A stretch of DNA of 64,000 nucleotides from Conservatibacter flavescens (GTDB lineage Bacteria > Pseudomonadota > Gammaproteobacteria > Enterobacterales > Pasteurellaceae): NCBI RefSeq assembly GCF_002795425.1, contig NZ_PHHA01000003.1, positions 186,001-250,000 on the forward strand, written 5' to 3'. Numbering within the stretch: the stretch's first letter is position 1; each line of letters begins with the position of its first letter. Shown here in pieces: positions 1 to 9,007 of this stretch. The notes under the pieces were generated by a model. The model did not search any database and had not been told where the DNA came from. It was given only the letters and a program-made list of their open reading frames with translations. The position numbers were made by a program, and so were the translations under genes.

Positions 1-61
1 TCCTTTTGAATTAGTGACGCCAGATAAAAAAGCACAATACTTGAATAAATATAAAGAATAA
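1..61 (+). CDS. Sugar ABC transporter periplasmic binding protein, C-terminal end (partial)
   Basis: This is the last 19 codons of a gene that begins before the window, read in the frame starting at base 2. The tail PFELVTPDKKAQY closely matches the C-terminus of the complete binding protein at 9008-9940 (PFELVTPDKKAEY). It is therefore very likely a periplasmic sugar-binding protein of the RbsB type. The ATPase gene follows 39 bases later on the same strand, which gives the usual binding protein-ATPase-permease operon order. Only the tail is visible, so the substrate cannot be judged. Confidence 0.8.
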   Translation, partial: PFELVTPDKKAQYLNKYKE

Positions 62-100
62 TAGATTGCAATCGGTTTTCTAAAAGAATAGGAGTACCAA

Positions 101-1603
101 ATGAGTTTAAGTCATTCCCCTTATATCTTAGAAATGCGTAATGTGTCAAAAACCTTTCCTGGGGTAAAAGCATTAGATGGCATTAATTTAAAAGTGAAAC
201 GAGGTTCAGTCCATGCATTAATGGGTGAAAACGGAGCCGGAAAATCGACTTTAATGAAGATTTTATATGGCATTTATACCCCTGATGCAGGCGGCGAATT
301 GATTTTAGATGATAAGCCTTTCAAGCCTCATCGTCCGATCGATGCAATCCGTAGTGGGTTAACGATGGTACCACAGGAAATCTCACCTGCAGCGAATCTG
401 ACTATTGCAGATAATTTTTATTTAGGGAGAGAAATTACCCAAAATAAATTTTTTCTCAATCAAAAGGAAATGGACAAAAGAGCGGCTGAAATTTTACAAG
501 ATTTAGGCGTTCCGATGGACGTTACGGTGAAAATGTCTGATGTTTCTGTGGCTAAAGCACAATTAGTGGCCATTGCGACAGCGGTTTCTAATGATGCCAA
601 AGTCATTATTATGGATGAACCAACAACGGCACTGACCGAAAATGAAGTTGAGCAATTGTATAAAATTATTGATACGGTAAAAAGTCGTGGTATCGCCATT
701 ATCTTTATTTCGCATAAGTTAGATGAAGTATTTCGTGTATCAGATGAAATTACAGTGATTCGAGATGGACAGTATATTGATACCTTGCCTATCGCTAATG
801 TTACGAAAGAACAGCTTATTTCTATGATGGTGGGGCGCGATATGTCAGAAATGTTCCAGCGGGAAGAACTGACACCTTCTGATGAAATTGTATTGGAAAT
901 TAAAAACTTTTGTCGACAAGGCCATTATGACGATGTGAATTTTGCTGTGCGTAAAGGCGAAATTTTTGGCATTGCTGGGCTTGTTGGCGCTGGGCGCTCT
1001 GAAATTGTGGAGGGCTTATTTGGTTATAAGCCAGCAGATAAGGGTGAGATTTATATTCATGGTCAAAAGGTTGATATAAAGAGCCCGGTTGATGCGATGA
1101 AGCACAAAATTGGTTTTGTGACAGAAGATCGTAAATTAACTGGGCTTTTTCTCAACCTCAGTATTACTGACAATATGATTATGCCGAAAATGTCGCCCTA
1201 TTTGGAAAACTTTTTGTTATCTGTACAGAAAGCGCAGCGTACAGCCTATGAGCAAAAAGATAAATTAAAAATTAAAGCGCCGAATGTGGAGGTAATTACA
1301 AATAATTTGTCGGGAGGTAATCAACAAAAAGTACTGTTAGCGCGCTGGTTATTGCTTGAACCGGATATTCTCATCTTAGATGAGCCCACGAAAGGAATTG
1401 ATGTTGGGGCAAAGGCTGAGTTGTACAAATTGATGGTGGAATTAGCAAAACAGGGGAAAACAATCATTATGATTACTTCGGATATGCTAGAGCTTTTATC
1501 AATGAGTGACCGAGTCATGGTCATGCATGAAGGAAAACAGGTGGGCATTATTCCACGTACTGAATTAACACAAGAACGCGTACTTGAATTAGCTTCAGGT
1601 TAG
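101..1603 (+). CDS. Sugar ABC transporter ATP-binding protein (RbsA/MglA family)
   Basis: This 500-residue protein has two ABC ATPase domains in tandem, the normal layout for importers of ribose, galactose, xylose or inositol. The first domain has a clean Walker A (GENGAGKST, about residues 42-50) and Walker B (VIIMDEPTTAL). The second has the degenerate P-loop GLVGAGRSE typical of the family, a good signature LSGGNQQKV, and Walker B ILILDEPTKGID. It would power uptake through the permease encoded 53 bases downstream. A GGAG ribosome site sits just before the ATG. The neighbouring inositol-type enzymes suggest a cyclitol or related sugar as substrate, but that is inference from position. Confidence 0.93.
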   Translation: MSLSHSPYILEMRNVSKTFPGVKALDGINLKVKRGSVHALMGENGAGKSTLMKILYGIYTPDAGGELILDDKPFKPHRPIDAIRSGLTMVPQEISPAANLTIADNFYLGREITQNKFFLNQKEMDKRAAEILQDLGVPMDVTVKMSDVSVAKAQLVAIATAVSNDAKVIIMDEPTTALTENEVEQLYKIIDTVKSRGIAIIFISHKLDEVFRVSDEITVIRDGQYIDTLPIANVTKEQLISMMVGRDMSEMFQREELTPSDEIVLEIKNFCRQGHYDDVNFAVRKGEIFGIAGLVGAGRSEIVEGLFGYKPADKGEIYIHGQKVDIKSPVDAMKHKIGFVTEDRKLTGLFLNLSITDNMIMPKMSPYLENFLLSVQKAQRTAYEQKDKLKIKAPNVEVITNNLSGGNQQKVLLARWLLLEPDILILDEPTKGIDVGAKAELYKLMVELAKQGKTIIMITSDMLELLSMSDRVMVMHEGKQVGIIPRTELTQERVLELASG

Positions 1604-1656
1604 TTTATTAATCACAACAAACTTTTATTTTTCTCTATTTATATGAGGTACTTATT

Positions 1657-2610
1657 ATGTCGAATCTTACCTTAAAAAAAATGATAAATAGCTATGGCAT
1701 GGTGTTAATACTGATCCTGCTATTTTTAAGCTTGTCCGCCTCGATTGATGGTTTTTTCTCAGCGCGTACAGTATGGAGCATTATCGAACAGGTTTCGATG
1801 TTTGGTATTATTGCGATTGGGGTGACTTTCATTATTATTACCACAGGGATTGATTTATCATCGGGTTCTGTTGTTGCGTTAACTGCTGTGGTGTCAGCCT
1901 CAATTGTAACAGGTGGGGATTCGGTAAGTGCAGCACTTGTTGCATTTGGTGCGTCTATCGTGATCGGCGCAGCGTTAGGTGCGGTAAATGGTGGCTTAAC
2001 GGCAATTGGTTCTATTCCGCCATTTATTGCCACATTGGGTATGATGATTATTGCGCGTGGCGCAGCACAGCTGTATTCGGATGGTCGCCCAATTGACGCG
2101 TCTTCTGAAGCGTTTACTTGGATTGCCGATGTTAACTTCTTTGGCCTACCTGGTTTGGTGTTACTTTATATTATTATTGTGATTGGTAGCCATATTTTAT
2201 TGAGCCGTTCTACGTTTGGACGTCATGTTTATGCGGTAGGAGGAAACCTGAATGCGGCAAAAATTTGTGGTATCAATACGACGAAAACCTTAATTTGGGT
2301 TTATGTATTAGGTGGGGCATTATCTGGTTTAGCTGGCGCATTACTTGCCTCTCGTACTTATGCAGGTAATCCATCTTATGGGCTTTCTTGGGAATTAGAT
2401 GCGATTGCAGCAGCGGTTATTGGCGGTGTCTCTTTAAGTGGTGGACTTGGCACAATTCCAATGTGTGTTATCGGAGCGTTGATTATCGGTACAACGAATA
2501 AAGGCTTGAATATGTTAGGGGTTGATCCTTACTGGCAACAAATCATTAAAGGCAGCATTATTATTGTGGCAGTATTGTTGGATACCTTAAAACGCCGTAA
2601 AAAATCCTAA
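1657..2610 (+). CDS. Sugar ABC transporter permease (RbsC family)
   Basis: This 317-residue, strongly hydrophobic protein has about eight to ten membrane segments. It contains the family motif region GIDLSSGSVVALTAV (residues about 65-80) and a late glycine-rich loop, AAVIGGVSLSGGLGTIPM, which is typical of RbsC/XylH-type permeases. It forms the channel for the ATPase encoded just upstream. The gene ends the operon, because an imperfect hairpin followed by a T-run starts 26 bases after the stop codon. Length is normal for the family. The substrate is not determined by the sequence. Confidence 0.93.
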   Translation: MSNLTLKKMINSYGMVLILILLFLSLSASIDGFFSARTVWSIIEQVSMFGIIAIGVTFIIITTGIDLSSGSVVALTAVVSASIVTGGDSVSAALVAFGASIVIGAALGAVNGGLTAIGSIPPFIATLGMMIIARGAAQLYSDGRPIDASSEAFTWIADVNFFGLPGLVLLYIIIVIGSHILLSRSTFGRHVYAVGGNLNAAKICGINTTKTLIWVYVLGGALSGLAGALLASRTYAGNPSYGLSWELDAIAAAVIGGVSLSGGLGTIPMCVIGALIIGTTNKGLNMLGVDPYWQQIIKGSIIIVAVLLDTLKRRKKS

Positions 2611-2635
2611 TTTCAACTAGTCTACGATAGAAATA

Positions 2636-2678
2636 TGACTGCACCTTTCAATAAACCATAGAAAGTGCGGTCATTTTT
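2636..2678 (+). terminator. Terminator of the ABC transporter operon, built from an uptake signal
   Basis: TGACTGCACCTTTC and GAAAGTGCGGTCA form an imperfect inverted repeat around an 11-base loop, followed by TTTTTGT. The right arm contains an exact AAGTGCGGT uptake core and the left arm is a decayed complement. It lies directly after the permease stop codon. The rest of the gap up to 2888 shows nothing I recognise beyond a likely promoter for the next gene. Confidence 0.7.
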
Positions 2679-2887
2679 GTATATTTTTTCATTGATATGC
2701 CTATGCTACAGTATTTTCTAACAGAAAGTAAAACATCGATCTTTGAACAAAACAGATTGCCACGGCTGTTATACCTGTGTAATACGGAATCAACAGCAGT
2801 GATTTCAACGGGTGTACACCGCCACAATATCAAAAATATTTTGGATACCATGTTTTCACAGATTCAATTGAAATCAAGGAGAAGCAT

Positions 2888-3811
2888 ATGAGTATTAAAA
2901 TTTCTACCGCACCCTGCTGTTGGGGTGTTGATGATCCAAGCAATCCTTATTTGCCGGAATGGACACAGGTATTGAATGAAGCCGCCCGAGCCGGTTATAA
3001 GGGGATTGAGTTGGGGCCTTATGGTTATTTGCCGATTGATATTCAGCAAGTTTCTGCGGAATTGCGAAAAAATGATCTTTATATTGTTGCCGGAACGGTT
3101 TTTGATGATCTGATTTCGCTGGAAAATCAGCCTAAACTCATTCAACAAGTACATCATATCTGCCAACTGATTACGCAATTACCTCAGGTTGCACAAGAGG
3201 CGGGACAAAAATTCCCGACACCTTATCTCGTCATTATCGACTGGGGGCATGATGAACGTGATTATACCGCCGGTCATCCCGATAAAGCACCGAGACTTTC
3301 CGCACCGCTATGGCAACAAATGATGGAAAATATTAAACAACTGGCGGCAATTGCGCAAAGTTATCATGTGCGTGCGGTCATTCATCCACATGCAGGCGGT
3401 TATATAGAGTTTGCTGATGAAATTGAACAAGTTGTGCAAGATATTCCCTATGAATTGGCTGGATTATGTTTAGATACCGGACATCTCTATTATTCTAAAA
3501 TGGATCCTGTCACCTATTTACGCAAGTACGCAGCGCAAGTGGATTACATTCATTTTAAAGATATTCATTTAGCGACCTATCATAAGGTGATGAATAAAAG
3601 AATCCGTTTCTTTGAGGCTTGTGCCGATGGGGTAATGTGCCGTATCGGCGAGGGTTGTATTGATTATGCTGCCGTGCGTGATGTCTTACAAAATGAATTG
3701 AATTATCAAGGATATATTACTGTTGAACAGGAACGCGATCCGCGTAATTCGAATTCCAGTTTGAATGATGTCAAAGTTAGTCGGGATAATTTAAAACAGC
3801 TGGGATTTTGA
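2888..3811 (+). CDS. IolE-like TIM-barrel isomerase/dehydratase
   Basis: This 307-residue protein belongs to the xylose-isomerase-like TIM barrel superfamily (AP endonuclease family 2 fold), which includes inosose dehydratase IolE and sugar epimerases. Supporting stretches are GYKGIELGPYGYLP near residue 40, the metal-site-like IHPHAGG (about residue 172), LCLDTGHLYYS (about 200) and IHFKDIH (about 223); the His, Asp and Glu residues there are typical metal ligands. AAGGAGAAGCAT provides a strong ribosome site. It is followed after 24 bases by a dehydrogenase gene, so both probably act on the same inositol-type or keto-sugar substrate. The exact reaction is not certain. Confidence 0.8.
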   Translation: MSIKISTAPCCWGVDDPSNPYLPEWTQVLNEAARAGYKGIELGPYGYLPIDIQQVSAELRKNDLYIVAGTVFDDLISLENQPKLIQQVHHICQLITQLPQVAQEAGQKFPTPYLVIIDWGHDERDYTAGHPDKAPRLSAPLWQQMMENIKQLAAIAQSYHVRAVIHPHAGGYIEFADEIEQVVQDIPYELAGLCLDTGHLYYSKMDPVTYLRKYAAQVDYIHFKDIHLATYHKVMNKRIRFFEACADGVMCRIGEGCIDYAAVRDVLQNELNYQGYITVEQERDPRNSNSSLNDVKVSRDNLKQLGF

Positions 3812-3835
3812 CCGCACTTTTAAGGAGATTAAATA

Positions 3836-4996
3836 ATGATTTATGGTGAAAAAAGCGTGGAACGTCCAATTCGCTGGGCGATGGTCGGTGGCGGAAAGGG
3901 AAGTCAAATCGGTTATATCCACCGTTCGGCAGCATTGCGTGATTTTTGTTTTGAGTTGGTTGCCGGTGCATTTGATATTGATCCTGAACGTGGACGAGAG
4001 TTTGGTAAGAATCTGCATGTAGATGAAGAACGTTGTTACCCCGATTACAACACAATGTTTTTGCAAGAATCTCGTAGAAAAGACGGTATCGAAGCGGTAT
4101 CCATTGCAACGCCGAATAATACCCATTTTGAAATTTGTAAAGCGGCACTGAATGCCGGATTGCATGTCATTTGTGAAAAACCACTGTGTTTTACTTATGC
4201 AGAAGCTCAAGAATTAGAAGCTCTTGCCCAAAAACAAAATCGTATGGTTGGCATTACTTATGGTTATTCCGGTCATCAAGCGATAGAAGAAGCCCGTCAG
4301 TTAATCGCCGATAATGCGTTAGGTGATATTCGTATTGTCAATATGCAATTTGCACACGGATTTCATAATGTAGCGTTGGAATCTCAAGCTGCCAGCACTA
4401 AGTGGCGAGTTGATCCTAAATTCGCAGGTCCGAGCTATGTGTTGGGGGATGTGGGTACTCACCCGCTTTATCTTTCTGAAATAATGCTGCCTAAGTTGAA
4501 AATAAAAAGGCTACTTTGTACTCGGCAAAGTTTCGTCAAAAGCAGAGCTCCCCTTGAGGATAACGCGATGACATTAATGGAATATGATACAGGCGCAGTA
4601 GGGACATTATGGTCTTCTTGTGTTAACTGTGGTTCTATGCATGGGCAGAAAATTCGTGTTATCGGTGAAAAAGCCAGTTTGGAATGGTGGGATGAACAGC
4701 CTAATCAGTTGCGTTTTGAAGTGCAAGGCGAACCCGTCCAAATTCTTGAACGGGGAATGGGCTATTTGCATCCTTCTGCATTAATTGAAGATCGTATCGG
4801 CGCGGGTCATCCCGAAGGATTATTTGAAGCTTGGTCTAATTTATACCGTCGTTTTGCAAAAGCCATCGTTGCCAAAGAACAGGGAAAAGATATTGATTTT
4901 TGGTATCCCGATATTCATGCCGGTGTTGCCGGTGTGCGTTGGGTGGAAAAATGTGTGGAGTCTGCCAATCTTGGTGGCGTTTGGGTTGATTATTAA
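3836..4996 (+). CDS. Gfo/Idh/MocA family oxidoreductase
   Basis: This 386-residue NAD(P)-dependent dehydrogenase has a Rossmann N-terminus (MVGGGKGSQIGYIH) and the family motif CEKPLCFT near residue 118, whose lysine is catalytic in related enzymes. The motif GDVGTHPLYLSE (about residue 204) supplies the usual active-site histidine. Relatives oxidise myo- or scyllo-inositol or other sugars at a ring carbon. The gene lies 24 bases after the TIM-barrel enzyme and probably shares its mRNA. The gap between them holds an ACCGCACTT uptake signal. The stop is followed by a strong hairpin. The substrate is inferred from context only. Confidence 0.88.
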   Translation: MIYGEKSVERPIRWAMVGGGKGSQIGYIHRSAALRDFCFELVAGAFDIDPERGREFGKNLHVDEERCYPDYNTMFLQESRRKDGIEAVSIATPNNTHFEICKAALNAGLHVICEKPLCFTYAEAQELEALAQKQNRMVGITYGYSGHQAIEEARQLIADNALGDIRIVNMQFAHGFHNVALESQAASTKWRVDPKFAGPSYVLGDVGTHPLYLSEIMLPKLKIKRLLCTRQSFVKSRAPLEDNAMTLMEYDTGAVGTLWSSCVNCGSMHGQKIRVIGEKASLEWWDEQPNQLRFEVQGEPVQILERGMGYLHPSALIEDRIGAGHPEGLFEAWSNLYRRFAKAIVAKEQGKDIDFWYPDIHAGVAGVRWVEKCVESANLGGVWVDY

Positions 4997-5020
4997 TTTT
5001 TATGAAATGTAGCCAAAATA

Positions 5021-5047
5021 ATCCCCCATAGAGAATCTATGGGGGAT
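5021..5047. terminator. Bidirectional hairpin between converging genes
   Basis: ATCCCCCATAGA, loop GAA, TCTATGGGGGAT is a perfect 12-base stem located between two converging operons. The T-rich tract is weak on the plus strand (TATTGTTTTC) and moderate on the minus strand (TATTTTGG). It probably ends transcription from both sides. Confidence 0.75.
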
Positions 5048-5070
5048 ATATTGTTTTCTCTAAATAACGT

Positions 5071-5970
5071 TTATTGGTTCAATAATTCCTTTTCAATCCG
5101 TTCTCTTGCTTTCGGGGCTTCTACATCCATTTTTTCAGGGAAGCCGAACATGGATACACAAGCAATAGACTCTCCCCCAACCGGATAAGTGCGGTTAGCA
5201 AAATTGGTTTTTCTGAGCGTCTCAAAAATGCCGTCAAAATCTACATCTCCATAGCCCATCGGAAGATGTTGGTGTACGGTACAGCCACCAGATTTATCAA
5301 TACCAGGCGGATTAACGATATAGCGACAATCTAGGGTTTGATTAAATGTATCGGCAAATAAGATATGAGACATGGTATCGCCCGCATATTCCAACATAGC
5401 TCGGACATCGCCTTTGCCTTGATCATAGAAGAAACCATGTGGGCAGGAGTAAACATATTTCAGGTGATCACTGCGGTATGATCTAACAATATCAACGGTT
5501 TCATTATGTAGCTCACAAAAATCAAAAGGGTGTGATTGAATTTCACAACGAATGCCATATTTTTCAAATAAAGGTAATAATTCATCGAGAGAACGGAATA
5601 GCATACCGTTACAAATCTCGGGTTGATGTGGATCACCGGATAATTCGGTATTGATTACGCGGACATCCATACTGTCTGCGATTTCAATCATACGTTTCCA
5701 GTTTTCAACAGCATGTTGGCGCTGTATTTCCGTTGGACCTGACCAGCGATAGACGGTGATAAAAGAGGAAATTTCCAGCCCTGTACGTTGTAGTGCGGTG
5801 CGGTATTCCTTTTCACATTCGCGAGAAAATAAGGGATGTTTATAAAATGGGTTAATTTGTGGATGGGGTGATTGCTCAATATATTTATATCCCCAGTCCG
5901 CCACTTTATAAACCATATCACTAATATTCATTTGTTTAGCAAGAACATCAACATCAAATGCAATTTTCAT
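5071..5970 (-). CDS. iolH: IolH-like sugar isomerase/epimerase
   Basis: This is a TIM-barrel protein of 299 residues from the chosen start. I take the ATG at 5970, not an in-frame ATG 36 bases upstream, because AAGAGGTG lies just before it and the protein then begins MKIAFDVDVLA, as IolH proteins do. Recalled family features include YKYIEQSPHPQINPFYKHP, INTELSGDPHQPEIC and IQSHPFDFCELHNET, with His/Glu/Asp metal ligands. IolH belongs to inositol catabolism clusters, but its exact reaction is poorly defined. Its regulator-like neighbour, an AraC protein, lies upstream on the same strand. Confidence 0.75.
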   Translation of the reverse strand: MKIAFDVDVLAKQMNISDMVYKVADWGYKYIEQSPHPQINPFYKHPLFSRECEKEYRTALQRTGLEISSFITVYRWSGPTEIQRQHAVENWKRMIEIADSMDVRVINTELSGDPHQPEICNGMLFRSLDELLPLFEKYGIRCEIQSHPFDFCELHNETVDIVRSYRSDHLKYVYSCPHGFFYDQGKGDVRAMLEYAGDTMSHILFADTFNQTLDCRYIVNPPGIDKSGGCTVHQHLPMGYGDVDFDGIFETLRKTNFANRTYPVGGESIACVSMFGFPEKMDVEAPKARERIEKELLNQ

Positions 5971-6029
5971 AAAACACCTCTTTTGTTTTCTATCAAAATG
6001 AATCATTTATGCTATAAGAATAGGAGACA

Positions 6030-6863
6030 TTACCCAGTATGGTTTTTCCTGGCCTGTGAAGGTGATATTCCAAAATTTTTCTTATAGCATTTGGTAAAAT
6101 AGTCGCTATTATTGAATCCACATAATGTTGCTATATCGGTAATAGATAAATCAGTATGGTATATTTTCTCCCTTGCAGCTAATAATCTCAGGCGGTTTAA
6201 ATAATTAACTGGTGACATTTGTGTTAGCTCTTTTATCTTTCTGGTTAAGGTTTTATTTTTAATAAAAAAGCGTTCGGATAAATCATGCCAGTTAATTTGT
6301 TCCATATAGTTTTGTTGTAGATAAATAAGTAAATTCCGGATTTTATATTGAGTATGATTATTTTTGAGAATATTTTTATTCGTCAGCAGTACCCCGATTA
6401 GTTGCATAAATAAAGATTCTACTTGGAATAACAGCATAGAATCATTTTTTGCATAGATTTCAGGGAGTTGACGGATAAGTTTCATGCAATAATCCTTTTC
6501 TTGTGGCATGAGCCAAATAAAATTTCCATCTGTAATATGTAATTGAGCCAAAATAGGTTCAATATGTTTTAAATATTGAAATTGATATTTGGAATTAATA
6601 TGTAGGTTCATTAATTTTAATGTCCCTAATTCGTTGTAAAAATGCCGATCTAATTCCTTAACTAAAAATACATCGCCTTCTTGGATAAAATAGGGTTCGC
6701 CATTAAATATTTGTACGCCACACCCTTTATCCACAATGACTAATTCCGCAAACTCATGTGCATGTTCATTCTCGTTATATTCGGGATCTGTATAGTTAAA
6801 ACTTAAAAGAGTTTGCTCATCTTTAAAATGATCTTGGTACAAAAAAGTATTTATATTAGCCAT
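6030..6863 (-). CDS. AraC family transcriptional regulator
   Basis: This 277-residue protein has an N-terminal cupin-like sensor domain (residues about 20-110, with HAHEFAELVIVDKG and EGDVFLVKE). A C-terminal double helix-turn-helix domain follows (about 175-275), ending with SITDIATLCGFNNSDYFTK and FGISPSQAR, the classical AraC signature. The size and layout resemble RhaS/RhaR. It sits in the middle of the inositol-type gene cluster, so it most likely senses a sugar or cyclitol and activates the surrounding operons. Candidate operators at 8891 and 10051 share a motif, as described there. Confidence 0.9.
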   Translation of the reverse strand: MANINTFLYQDHFKDEQTLLSFNYTDPEYNENEHAHEFAELVIVDKGCGVQIFNGEPYFIQEGDVFLVKELDRHFYNELGTLKLMNLHINSKYQFQYLKHIEPILAQLHITDGNFIWLMPQEKDYCMKLIRQLPEIYAKNDSMLLFQVESLFMQLIGVLLTNKNILKNNHTQYKIRNLLIYLQQNYMEQINWHDLSERFFIKNKTLTRKIKELTQMSPVNYLNRLRLLAAREKIYHTDLSITDIATLCGFNNSDYFTKCYKKNFGISPSQARKNHTG

Positions 6864-6936
6864 AATTCAGATCCTATTATGAAATACCGATGGAGATTTC
6901 ATTATAATCAATTATGGCTAAAATGAAATATTTATT

Positions 6937-7953
6937 CTATTTATTATAGAATATAGGCATTGCAGGCATCACGATGGGTTCGATATTCCCTGTTTGTTGG
7001 GCTTTTACGCACGCATCGGCTGCGACTGCTGCCGCGTAGCCATCCCACGCAGAAGCGCCACTTGTAAAGTTGCCTGATGTGGCATTATTAATGAATGCTT
7101 GTAATTCAACATCATAAGCTTCAATGAAACGTTTTTTCCAATCCATTAAAATACCACGCTGTACATGAGCGTTTTTACGAATAGTGACTTGATTCGGTTC
7201 CGGAAGATAGGCAATGCCTTGTTCCCCAACAACTTCACATTGAATATCGTAACCATATTGGCAGTTTACAAAGATTTGTGTATTAATCACGATACCTTTT
7301 GCCGTTTCTAAGATAACAACTTGTGGGTCTGCTAAATGATTGGAGGCCTTACTTGTTTTTCTTGGGTAAATAACGCGGGCTGAAACATAATCATCATCTA
7401 ATAGCCAGCGTAGGACATCAAGTTCGTGAATTAAGGTATCGACAATGGCCATTGGAGTGGTGTAGCTTTCGCCCACTTCGGGATTAAAGTGTTTACAGTT
7501 TAATAATAAAGGCTGGCCGATTTCACCATTATCTAATGTGGCTTTTAATTGGCGATAGGTCAAGTCAAATGGGCGCATAAATCCTACTTGCACTAAACGT
7601 TTGCCATGTTTGATTTCCGCGTCCACGATATTTTTACATCCTTGTGCTGTTACAGCTAAGGGCTTTTCACAAAATACGGGCTTACCGGCTGCGATTGATG
7701 CTAATACAAATTCTTCATGAGTGGGCCCCCAAGAGGTGACAACTAAGGCATCGACATCATCTGACTTGATTAAGGCGTGCGGATCCGCATAGAATTTGGC
7801 CTGAATGCCTAGACGGGCAACGGCGGCCTTTGCGGTTTCTTCGTGAATATCATTGACCGCAACCACTTGGGCGCCAATTAATTTGTGACTTAATCGCTCA
7901 ATATGTTCTTGACCGATGGCGCCTGTACCAATTACACCAATTCTTAATGTCAT
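6937..7953 (-). CDS. iolG: Inositol 2-dehydrogenase-like oxidoreductase (IolG family)
   Basis: This 338-residue Gfo/Idh/MocA enzyme has the NAD-binding start [17 protein letters not shown] and the catalytic-lysine motif FCEKPLAV near residue 95. It also has [15 protein letters not shown] (about 167-181), where an Asp/His pair is typical of myo-inositol dehydrogenase. Length matches IolG (about 335-340). It would oxidise myo-inositol or a stereoisomer to an inosose. The TIM-barrel gene at 7985 is 31 bases upstream on the same strand, so they form an operon. The family contains many substrates, so the gene symbol is a best guess. Confidence 0.75.
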   Translation of the reverse strand: MTLRIGVIGTGAIGQEHIERLSHKLIGAQVVAVNDIHEETAKAAVARLGIQAKFYADPHALIKSDDVDALVVTSWGPTHEEFVLASIAAGKPVFCEKPLAVTAQGCKNIVDAEIKHGKRLVQVGFMRPFDLTYRQLKATLDNGEIGQPLLLNCKHFNPEVGESYTTPMAIVDTLIHELDVLRWLLDDDYVSARVIYPRKTSKASNHLADPQVVILETAKGIVINTQIFVNCQYGYDIQCEVVGEQGIAYLPEPNQVTIRKNAHVQRGILMDWKKRFIEAYDVELQAFINNATSGNFTSGASAWDGYAAAVAADACVKAQQTGNIEPIVMPAMPIFYNK

Positions 7954-7984
7954 AGCAAACTCCTTATTTATTCCCTAAATTCAA

Positions 7985-8818
7985 TTAGTTGCAAATATAA
8001 TCAATACTTTCATTGATTGCTTTTTCAATATCTGAGGCTGTCCAATCGGCAAGGCTTGATGCGAATGGTTCAAAAGCGTAAATGCCTTGATAGCCCAATT
8101 TCTCTATTTCTGCCACTTGCTCTTTTGTTTTCATCACATCGTGTGGGCTTAACATAATGCGGTCGTCATCAAGCAACGTCTCGACTGGACGTGTCGCTTC
8201 CACACCCGATAAATGCACTAAACCTACCTGATTAATATCAACGGTGTTGGCATAATTTTGGATAGGTAATTCTGCCAAATGGTGATGAAAAGTATCTAAT
8301 GTTAGTTTAAATGGTGAGGCCATCGCTTTAATTAATTCGCCAGCAAAGGTAAAGGAGCGTAATGAGCTGATTGGAAAACCAAGAGGTTCAACTAGACCTT
8401 CAATCCCGTATTGTGCAAAAAGTGCGGTGAAATATTGAATAGAATCTGCGGTATCCCCGATACGTTGTGCTGTTGAACGGGAGTCAGGTTCATTGTATGG
8501 ACACATAATTACCGCTTTCGCACCTACTGCTTTCGCAGTTTCCAGCATTTCAATGGCCATTTTGGTGACTTGTTCCCGTTTTGATGGGAGATTGAATGGG
8601 TAAAGCGCGTTAATTGTCACCACTTCTATATGATATTGTTTGGCCAGTGCATTGAATTGCGTTGGTGTTAAATCATCAAGAATTTTGCCACTTGGCATAT
8701 CATTACGAATTTCTACTTTATTTAAACCGCACTTTTGTACGACTTGGAAAAATTCTTCAATCGTTAAACTTGGTGCTATTTTGCGGTTTATACAAAAACG
8801 GCTACGTTCTATATTCAT
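7985..8818 (-). CDS. IolI-like TIM-barrel isomerase
   Basis: This 277-residue protein resembles 2-keto-myo-inositol isomerase (IolI) and related sugar phosphate isomerase/epimerase proteins. Visible features are VEIRNDMP near residue 36, VVTINALYPFN (about 71-81), GLVEPLGFP (about 139-147, Glu ligand), LTLDTFHHHL (about 172-181) and VGLVHLSGVEA (about 198-208). These fit the Glu-Asp-His metal site of the fold. It heads a minus-strand pair with the IolG-like gene. A 36-base inverted repeat lies about 70 bases upstream of its start. The IolI assignment is probable, not certain. Confidence 0.72.
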   Translation of the reverse strand: MNIERSRFCINRKIAPSLTIEEFFQVVQKCGLNKVEIRNDMPSGKILDDLTPTQFNALAKQYHIEVVTINALYPFNLPSKREQVTKMAIEMLETAKAVGAKAVIMCPYNEPDSRSTAQRIGDTADSIQYFTALFAQYGIEGLVEPLGFPISSLRSFTFAGELIKAMASPFKLTLDTFHHHLAELPIQNYANTVDINQVGLVHLSGVEATRPVETLLDDDRIMLSPHDVMKTKEQVAEIEKLGYQGIYAFEPFASSLADWTASDIEKAINESIDYICN

Positions 8819-8890
8819 GGGGGCTCCTTAGTTGAAAACATGTGTAACAGATAAAGGGATATTAGAGAAACTGACAGATTTGATCTTGTG

Positions 8891-8926
8891 AAATTAGGAC
8901 AAAAAATCCTATTTATGTCCTAATTT
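8891..8926. promoter_or_regulatory. Candidate operator upstream of the iolI-like gene
   Basis: AAATTAGGACA and TGTCCTAATTT form a perfect 11-base inverted repeat with a 14-base AT-rich spacer. A similar arrangement, AATTTAG...TTTATGG...CTAAATT, occurs upstream of the binding-protein gene at 10051-10084, with the same internal ATTTATG. I infer a shared binding site for a cluster regulator. The hairpin is not followed by a long T-run on the minus strand, which argues against a simple terminator. Confidence 0.45.
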
Positions 8927-9007
8927 TTGGGGTTTGATTGATATTACTCACAAATCTCACAAATCATGATTTCTATAACATGTCCTTTTAAGCGAAGGAT
9001 AAGTCAC

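Noticed and set aside
2697-2891. Small reading frame upstream of the IolE-like gene
   Set aside because: No ribosome site, no recognisable protein features, and it overlaps the ribosome site and start of the next gene.
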